Source: Rickettsia typhi
GTDB taxonomy: Bacteria > Pseudomonadota > Alphaproteobacteria > Rickettsiales > UBA1997
Reading direction: 5' to 3'
Assembly (NCBI GenBank): GCA_945888585.1
Contig: CAMDAI010000082.1
Coordinates: 1-6,234, forward strand
DNA length: 6,234 nt
Within the stretch, counting starts at the first letter, position 1; each line of letters starts with the position of its first letter. Made by a program: the position numbers and the translations under genes. This document shows positions 1-4,395 of this stretch, one piece after another. The notes beneath the pieces are model-generated. The model did not search any database. It had not been told where the DNA came from and saw nothing but the letters and a program-made list of their open reading frames with translations.

Positions 1-1371
1 TCTCTAGAAAAAGATGTAGTTAGAGGCGACATTCTTAAAAGTGGAACCAGAATTGATGGCAGAACTACTGAAACTGTTCGCCCAATCAAAGCTGAAGTTG
101 GAATTTTACCAAAAGTTCATGGTTCAGCTCTATTTACTAGAGGAGAAACTCAAGCTTTGGTTGTTGCTACTGTTGGATCATCAAGAGATGAACAAACAAT
201 TGATGGTTTAGATGAAACTCTAACCAAAGAAACTTTCATGCTTCACTATAATTTTCCTCCATATTCTGTTGGTGAAACCGGCAGATTAGGAACTCCAGGT
301 AGAAGAGAAATTGGTCATGGAAAATTAGCTTGGAGAGCAATTAATCCAATTCTTCCAAGTCAAGAAACTTTTGGCTACGTTATCAGAGTTGTTTCTGAAA
401 TTACCGAATCTAACGGCTCATCTTCAATGGCCACTGTTTGTGGAACTTCACTAGCTCTTATGGATGCTGGCGTTCCTCTTCCAAGACCAGTTGCGGGAAT
501 TGCAATGGGCTTAATTAAAGAAGGTAGTAACTATGTAATTCTATCTGACATTATGGGTGATGAAGATCACTTGGGTGACATGGATTTCAAAGTTGCCGGA
601 ACTAAAGATGGTGTAACTGCTCTTCAAATGGATATCAAGATTAATGGTATCACTCCAGAAATTATGGAAAAAGCCTTGAATCAAGCTTATACTGGGAGAT
701 TGCACATTCTAGACAAAATGTCAGAAGCTCTAACTTCCGCCAGAACTGAATTAAGCGGTAATATTCCAAAGATTGAAACTATTAATATTCCAGTTAAAAA
801 AATTAAGGATGTTATTGGTTCAAGAGGTAAGGTAATTAAAGGAATATGCGAAGAAACTGGTGTTGTTATTGATATCAATGATGATGGCGTAGTAAAAATT
901 GCATCTAACAATCCAGAAGCTACTAAAAAAGCTTTAGCAATCATCAACAGTATTGTTTTTGAACCAGAAGTTGGCATTATTTATGAAGGTAGCGTAGTTA
1001 AAGTTATTGATGCTGGCGCATTCATTAACATCGCTGAAGGTAAAGATGGCTTCGTTCATATTTCTGAGCTTGCTGAATATAGAGTTGATTTTGTTGAAGA
1101 CATTATCAATGAAGGTGATTTAGTTAAAGTTAAAGTGATTGGTTTTGATAAAAAAGGCCGTCCAAAATTAAGTTATCGTTCAGTTGATCAAGTTACTGGC
1201 GAAGACATTTCTCATAAATTTCCAGCTCCAAGAGAAGATGATCGTGATGATCGCGGTGGTGATCGTGGAAATCGTAGAGATCGTGATGATCGCGGTGGTG
1301 ATCGTGGAAATCGTAGAGATGACCGCAATCCTCCTGAAGAAAAGAAAAGAAGAAAATTCTTTGGAAATTAA
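1..1371 (+). CDS. pnp: Polynucleotide phosphorylase (PNPase), 5'-truncated by window start
   Basis: PNPase degrades RNA 3' to 5' by phosphorolysis, as a trimer in the cytoplasm and often within the degradosome. The frame is open from base 1; the ATG at 157 is internal, because codons 1-52 already read conserved PNPase sequence ([31 protein letters not shown]). 456 residues are visible, so roughly 290 N-terminal residues (first RNase PH core and helical domain) lie outside. Visible residues show the second RNase PH core with [13 protein letters not shown], the phosphate-binding SSSM (Ser140-142) and [12 protein letters not shown], in which Asp189, Asp195 and Lys197 match E. coli D486, D492 and K494. 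A KH domain follows (about 258-317, GxxG loop = GSRG at 273-276), then an S1 domain (about 322-394) and an Arg/Asp-rich, probably disordered tail (about 404-456, ending KKRRKFFGN). The tail contains an exact tandem duplication. Stop TAA 1369-1371, followed by an intrinsic terminator. Confidence 0.98.
   Translation, partial: SLEKDVVRGDILKSGTRIDGRTTETVRPIKAEVGILPKVHGSALFTRGETQALVVATVGSSRDEQTIDGLDETLTKETFMLHYNFPPYSVGETGRLGTPGRREIGHGKLAWRAINPILPSQETFGYVIRVVSEITESNGSSSMATVCGTSLALMDAGVPLPRPVAGIAMGLIKEGSNYVILSDIMGDEDHLGDMDFKVAGTKDGVTALQMDIKINGITPEIMEKALNQAYTGRLHILDKMSEALTSARTELSGNIPKIETINIPVKKIKDVIGSRGKVIKGICEETGVVIDINDDGVVKIASNNPEATKKALAIINSIVFEPEVGIIYEGSVVKVIDAGAFINIAEGKDGFVHISELAEYRVDFVEDIINEGDLVKVKVIGFDKKGRPKLSYRSVDQVTGEDISHKFPAPREDDRDDRGGDRGNRRDRDDRGGDRGNRRDDRNPPEEKKRRKFFGN
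1240..1317 (+). repeat. Exact 2 x 39-bp in-frame tandem repeat in the pnp tail
   Basis: Two identical 39-bp units (1240-1278 and 1279-1317) are in the pnp reading frame; each encodes [13 protein letters not shown] (visible residues 414-426 and 427-439). The unit is built from GATCGT/GATGAT-like sub-motifs. Because 39 is a multiple of three, gain or loss of a unit would keep the frame and change only tail length. The absence of any silent difference suggests a recent duplication or ongoing slippage/recombination. The encoded RGG/DR-rich sequence resembles disordered RNA-binding tails; that role is inferred. Confidence 0.95.
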
Positions 1372-1404
1372 TCAAATTTAATTTTCTAAAAAATAAAAAG
1401 GCAG

Positions 1405-1437
1405 AAAGCCGGAATTAGAAATAGTTCCGGTTTTTTT
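1405..1437 (+). terminator. Rho-independent terminator after pnp, possibly bidirectional
   Basis: Stem CCGGAA (1409-1414) pairs with TTCCGG (1425-1430) around a 10-nt loop, extended below by AAAG/TTTT pairs including one G-T. It is followed directly by seven T residues (1431-1437). It begins 33 bases after the pnp stop. In the minus direction the same stem is followed by a weaker pyrimidine/T-rich run (CTTTCTGCCTTTTT), so it could also end the converging effector transcript. Confidence 0.9.
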
Positions 1438-1623
1438 GTTGGATTTTATATTAGGTTTTATCAACAAAATCGAATAGATTTTAGGATTTTAATTTTTTAA
1501 ACGTTGCTTTAGGATGTAAAATATAATTTAGGAATATCAAAAGATTTTACAGATTTCCGAGTTGTTTTGCTAATTCTAATATGTGTGATTCATAGACATC
1601 CTAACTAAAATGTCAGATTAAAT

Positions 1624-1698
1624 TTAAACTATTACACATAAATTCTGATAAGTATCCATTTTTTTAATTATGCCTATTTTTTTTGTTAATGTAGACAT
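1624..1698 (-). pseudogene. Small ORF, possibly the start of a decayed small gene
   Basis: Not recognised. The ORF encodes 24 residues beginning MSTLTKKIGIIKK and stops at TAA 1626-1624. It is preceded by AGGAG at 5-nt spacing. It contains two homopolymer tracts, A8 (codons 5-8) and A7 (codons 12-14), both prone to slippage. If the frame changes by -1 at the A7 tract, reading continues as NGYLSEFMCNSLNLI, meets TGA, then TAG, then reads DVYESHILELAKQLGNL to a stop at 1547-1549. That pattern would fit a gene of roughly 50-60 codons broken by a frameshift and nonsense changes. It could equally be a real 24-residue peptide in the 3' region of the effector transcript, or chance. No function is proposed. 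Confidence 0.3.
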
Positions 1699-1703
1699 AT
1701 TTA

Positions 1704-1708
1704 CTCCT
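1704..1708 (-). promoter_or_regulatory. Shine-Dalgarno AGGAG for the small ORF
   Basis: On the minus strand AGGAG is followed by a 5-nt spacer (TAAAT) and ATG (1698-1696), an ideal ribosome-binding arrangement. It stands out because the much longer effector gene upstream has no recognisable Shine-Dalgarno. It is the main reason for considering the small ORF real, or a relic of a real gene. Confidence 0.55.
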
Positions 1709-1746
1709 GTAAAATTTTGTTTTTATTAATTGAAGAAGTGATTAAA

Positions 1747-1877
1747 CTAAAATTGTTGTTCTCCTAAAATCCTTGAAGAAACCGGCCTTCCATTACTATC
1801 TCTAATGGTTGTTCTTGGGGTATCAGGCCCCTTCTCTTCTTCTGTTCCAAATGAATCTATAGCATTAAGTAAAAATT
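1747..1877 (-). other. -1 frame C-terminal extension of the effector
   Basis: After a -1 shift at the A7 run the frame reads KKEFLLNAIDSFGTEEEK, continues through GPDTPRTTIRDSNGRP and ends VSSRILGEQQF before TAG at 1749-1747. That adds 43 residues beyond the slip, whereas the unshifted frame ends after seven more codons. The upstream limit of this open frame is a TAG at 1929-1927, so the two frames overlap exactly around the A7 run. The composition is soluble and balanced, unlike the KNFYLML ending. The final 30 residues contain several Arg; basic C-termini are typical of type IV secretion signals, but that role is only an inference. Confidence 0.55.
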
Positions 1878-4283
1878 CTTTTTTTGTTTTACCACAGGAT
1901 CTCTCATTGAACTTACTCCTATTTCTCTAAATTCTTCTATTTCCACAAAAGTTTTTAAAGCTTCACTAAACTCACGAACTAAATCAGCTGCCGAAACCCC
2001 ATCATTATTTCTAATTCCCCAATTTCTATGATTTTCAGTTTGATTATTGGCTTGCTGATTAAACAATATTTTGAAAGGCTCTAAATCTCCATTTTCTGCA
2101 GCATATTGCGTAATTAAATGCATAGCTGTATTGCCATTTTCATCCTGAATATTTTGACGATGAGACCAACCATCTGTCATTAATAATTTTAACCTATTTA
2201 GATCCGTCTTGCCACTTTGATATTTTTTTAACCAATCTCCAATGGTTATAGGCCTTCCTTTTTCTTTAGCAAAATCATCTACTTGATCATATACATTTTT
2301 TATTAACTTAAATTGATTTTCTTCTGGTTCATTTTCTTTAATATATTCTATTCTTGCATTTAAAAGAATATAAACCTCATTTAAACTATTCAGACCATGA
2401 AAGAATGATTTGCCAGTTTTCTTATTTATTGATTCTGGCTCTGCTCCATAAACACGTATATTTTCCTCCAGTCCTTCCAACAATTCTCCTCCAGTTCCAC
2501 CTTTATAATCTTCTAAATCTACTAATGGTAATGTTTCAAATTTATTTACATTCTCTGAATTAGATTTTTTAGCATGTTGGTTCAGAGTTATACCAGCTGA
2601 ATTAAGAGTTTTTCTAAATCTTTCTTTTTCCTCAAGACTTATCTCTTCAGAACTATCGAGTAAAACACCGAACATTTGTTGATTTTCATCAATTATATTT
2701 TTAAAAGTTTTTTCAACTGGTGGTAAATACAGATTGTTCATAGAAAGAATACGGGGGTTTTGTTTTATCATTGGACAATTCAAAACTGTTCTTACTAACA
2801 AACCTAATGATTTTTCTCCATTAATAACTGATGATGCAAGTCTAGGCAAAGCATTATTGTCCGATCCTATATTATATTGCTCTAACACATACTCTTTAAA
2901 TTCAGTTATCTTTGAACAAAATTTATCTTTTTCTTGTTGAGATATTAGGTTTTTCTTTACTAATTCTGTCAATGCACCTTCCGAAGAACTATTTATTTTC
3001 ATTGCCAAACTATCTGCTGCCGAACCAGGACTATCAAATGACGGAAAATAATAAGGATTCACTCCAGGAGTATTAACTAACTTGATTATTTTTGCTAAAT
3101 CATTTTGATCAAAAAATTGTTTAACAGCTAATTTATGTAATTCTTTATTTAATTTATCTAAATCCTCTTTATTTTGACCAAATTTTTTCTCTATTATTTT
3201 TTTATTATTTACATCAACTCCTGTTTTTTTAGATTCTAATTGACATGATCTAATTATTAATTCGTAGACATTTTTTAGTCTATTACCATCTTCTGGATCA
3301 ATTACCGGGCTACCATCTATATTAAAAAAATATCTGTCTAGAGTTACTCCGCTTTTGGTATTTGGAGTTGGAACTTTATGAATGATATCATCAGCATAAT
3401 TCACAATTTCTGCTAAAAAGTTTTGAAATTGTTCTTGACTAGAAAGTGATCTAACAAAATCATCATATCGATTTCCCACAAACTCAGATTGAGATAAAGA
3501 TACTATCTGAGATATTGCCTTCATTGCTCTATCATCTTTGTCCATACCAAGATCTTGAATTTTACCTGTGGATGATTCTTGAGAGCCAAAAATTAAAGAA
3601 AGTGACGATTTATTAATTGAATCCATATGTTTTTGTCTAAGACCTAACGCTCCTGGTTGTCTATAAGACTCAATATGTTTATCAAAACCAGGTAATCTGC
3701 CACAAGCACTTTCTACCATATTTTCCGCAGCAAATGATCCGCACGAAGAACCATCTCGCTGATGTGAAGAACCAGTACTAGAAGGATCATATTTATCTTC
3801 TTTAACTTTGCCCGAAATTGGATGAGTTCTTGTTTTAACTGTCCAATGCATTGGTTGATGATATAGCGAAATTGAAATCGGAGTATAATTTTCGTTAGCA
3901 ATCCCTGTTTTTTCTATAAGATCCCTTACAGCTTCTTCGACATGATTCAAATTTTCTGGATCATTACCTTCTCCAGCTTTATAACCAATAATCTCAGTAA
4001 TTATTATAGGATCATCTTTTTCGTTTAGATAAAGGGAATAATTCCCTTCTGTATCTTTTGTTAATAAAACTGCATCACCACCAAATTGTGGAGAACGAGA
4101 AACTCTTCCAACGCTATCTTCAAACAATGATTTTTTGAATACAAGATCTCCTGTTAAACTATCTACGGTACAAAATTCAATATTCTTATGTTTTTCTTTT
4201 AACGAAGCCTCGAATGAGGCAAAAATCTCATTATCACTATATAGATGATCGGGATGTGTTAGTGAATTTGTTTTATTTTTCAT
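1857..4283 (-). CDS. Putative secreted effector: CE-clan (Ulp1/C48-like) cysteine protease with C-terminal ankyrin repeats
   Basis: 808 residues. Near the N-terminus, HLYSDNEIFASF (13-24) resembles the 'WLxDxxI' entry of Ulp1-like proteases. The catalytic set follows: His146-Trp147, Asp166 (KYD), Gln175 and Cys181 (HQRDGSSCG). Gln and Cys are six residues apart, as in yeast Ulp1. CE-clan enzymes cleave ubiquitin or ubiquitin-like conjugates (SUMO, NEDD8), and some are acetyltransferases; the HW and QxDGSSCG motifs favour a protease. Residues about 200-690 are hydrophilic, mostly helical in appearance and unrecognised. Two degenerate ankyrin repeats lie at about 714-746 (NGNTAMHLI) and 757-770 (NNDGVSAADLV). 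No signal peptide or membrane segment is seen, so export by a type IV system is an inference. The ATG at 4283 is the only Met before residue 145; no Shine-Dalgarno precedes it. The gene lies 112 bp downstream of the autotransporter on the same strand. The last residues (NFYLML) are probably an out-of-frame ending; see 1878-1884. Confidence 0.85.
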   Translation of the reverse strand: MKNKTNSLTHPDHLYSDNEIFASFEASLKEKHKNIEFCTVDSLTGDLVFKKSLFEDSVGRVSRSPQFGGDAVLLTKDTEGNYSLYLNEKDDPIIITEIIGYKAGEGNDPENLNHVEEAVRDLIEKTGIANENYTPISISLYHQPMHWTVKTRTHPISGKVKEDKYDPSSTGSSHQRDGSSCGSFAAENMVESACGRLPGFDKHIESYRQPGALGLRQKHMDSINKSSLSLIFGSQESSTGKIQDLGMDKDDRAMKAISQIVSLSQSEFVGNRYDDFVRSLSSQEQFQNFLAEIVNYADDIIHKVPTPNTKSGVTLDRYFFNIDGSPVIDPEDGNRLKNVYELIIRSCQLESKKTGVDVNNKKIIEKKFGQNKEDLDKLNKELHKLAVKQFFDQNDLAKIIKLVNTPGVNPYYFPSFDSPGSAADSLAMKINSSSEGALTELVKKNLISQQEKDKFCSKITEFKEYVLEQYNIGSDNNALPRLASSVINGEKSLGLLVRTVLNCPMIKQNPRILSMNNLYLPPVEKTFKNIIDENQQMFGVLLDSSEEISLEEKERFRKTLNSAGITLNQHAKKSNSENVNKFETLPLVDLEDYKGGTGGELLEGLEENIRVYGAEPESINKKTGKSFFHGLNSLNEVYILLNARIEYIKENEPEENQFKLIKNVYDQVDDFAKEKGRPITIGDWLKKYQSGKTDLNRLKLLMTDGWSHRQNIQDENGNTAMHLITQYAAENGDLEPFKILFNQQANNQTENHRNWGIRNNDGVSAADLVREFSEALKTFVEIEEFREIGVSSMRDPVVKQKKNFYLML
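1878..1884 (-). promoter_or_regulatory. Candidate -1 frameshift / slippage site A AAA AAG
   Basis: On the minus strand the effector reads CAA AAA AAG AAT here. This gives the heptamer A AAA AAG in the phase required for -1 ribosomal slippage (X XXY YYZ), the same heptamer used by E. coli dnaX. It sits within an A7 run (1885-1879), which would also permit RNA polymerase slippage or phase-variable indels. A -1 shift, or one added A, bypasses the stop at 1859-1857 and enters a 43-codon open extension. No convincing stimulatory element is seen: the nearest GC hairpin (GGGG/CCCC, 1817-1831) is about 46 nt downstream, and only a weak purine stretch lies upstream. A simple one-base loss, or a sequencing error in the homopolymer, is an equally good explanation. 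Confidence 0.5.
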
Positions 4284-4306
4284 ATTTGAATATATTTAGA
4301 TAAGAA

Positions 4307-4338
4307 TTAATTTCTGGTTCGTGCAATTTAGAAATTAA
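4307..4338. repeat. Perfect 9-bp inverted repeat in the effector leader
   Basis: TTAATTTCT (4307-4315) and AGAAATTAA (4330-4338) are exact reverse complements separated by 14 bases. The dyad ends 24 bases upstream of the effector start codon, in the 112-bp spacer after the autotransporter. There is no T-run next to it on the minus strand, so it is not a standard terminator. It could be an operator or a hairpin in the 5' untranslated region. The arms contain only one G-C pair each, and AT-rich spacers produce such dyads by chance. Confidence 0.4.
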
Positions 4339-4384
4339 CATAAACAAATCAACAAAATTTATTAATTTTAAAATGAAAATTGGT

Positions 4385-4390
4385 ATTATA
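4385..4390 (-). promoter_or_regulatory. Possible -10 element for the effector gene
   Basis: The minus strand carries a perfect TATAAT a few bases after the autotransporter stop codon, which would give a leader of roughly 95 bases containing the inverted repeat. No TTGACA-like -35 is found at 16-18 bp spacing and there is no extended TG motif. In DNA this AT-rich a TATAAT is weak evidence. The alternative is cotranscription with the autotransporter, as no terminator is visible between the two genes. Confidence 0.2.
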
Positions 4391-4395
4391 TCTTC

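Larger units (their letters stand above)
1438..1746. other. AT-rich intergenic stretch between convergent genes
   Basis: No gene of normal size is supported on either strand. On the minus strand it holds a 24-codon ORF with a good ribosome binding site (1624-1698) and an open piece reading DVYESHILELAKQLGNL before a stop at 1547-1549; together these look like remains of a small gene. I see no tRNA, no CRISPR array, no transposase remnant and no strong hairpin here. The short motif TTTAGGA recurs at 1480, 1508 and 1527, but it is too short to mean much in such AT-rich DNA. Confidence 0.6.

Noticed and set aside
687..977. 96-residue open frame on the minus strand opposite pnp
   Set aside because: It lies wholly opposite the conserved PNPase core and KH domain, has no ribosome binding site or recognisable protein character, and is a shadow of pnp codon bias.
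1184..1381. Open frames on both strands across the pnp tail
   Set aside because: They result from the tandem repeat: its periodic codons keep several frames open and give low-complexity products (Ile/Val- or His/Asp-rich).
1480..1533. TTTAGGA occurring three times (1480, 1508, 1527) as a regulatory repeat
   Set aside because: Only seven bases, irregular spacing, AT-rich background and no associated gene start.
1817..1831. GGGG/CCCC hairpin as stimulator of the -1 frameshift
   Set aside because: It has only four base pairs and starts about 46 nt after the slippery heptamer, far beyond the usual 5-9 nt.
3683..3850. YopJ-type acetyltransferase (C55) instead of Ulp1-type protease
   Set aside because: The His-Trp pair, Asp as the acidic residue, and the Gln-x5-Cys-Gly block fit C48/Ulp1 better; acetyltransferase activity cannot be fully excluded from sequence alone.
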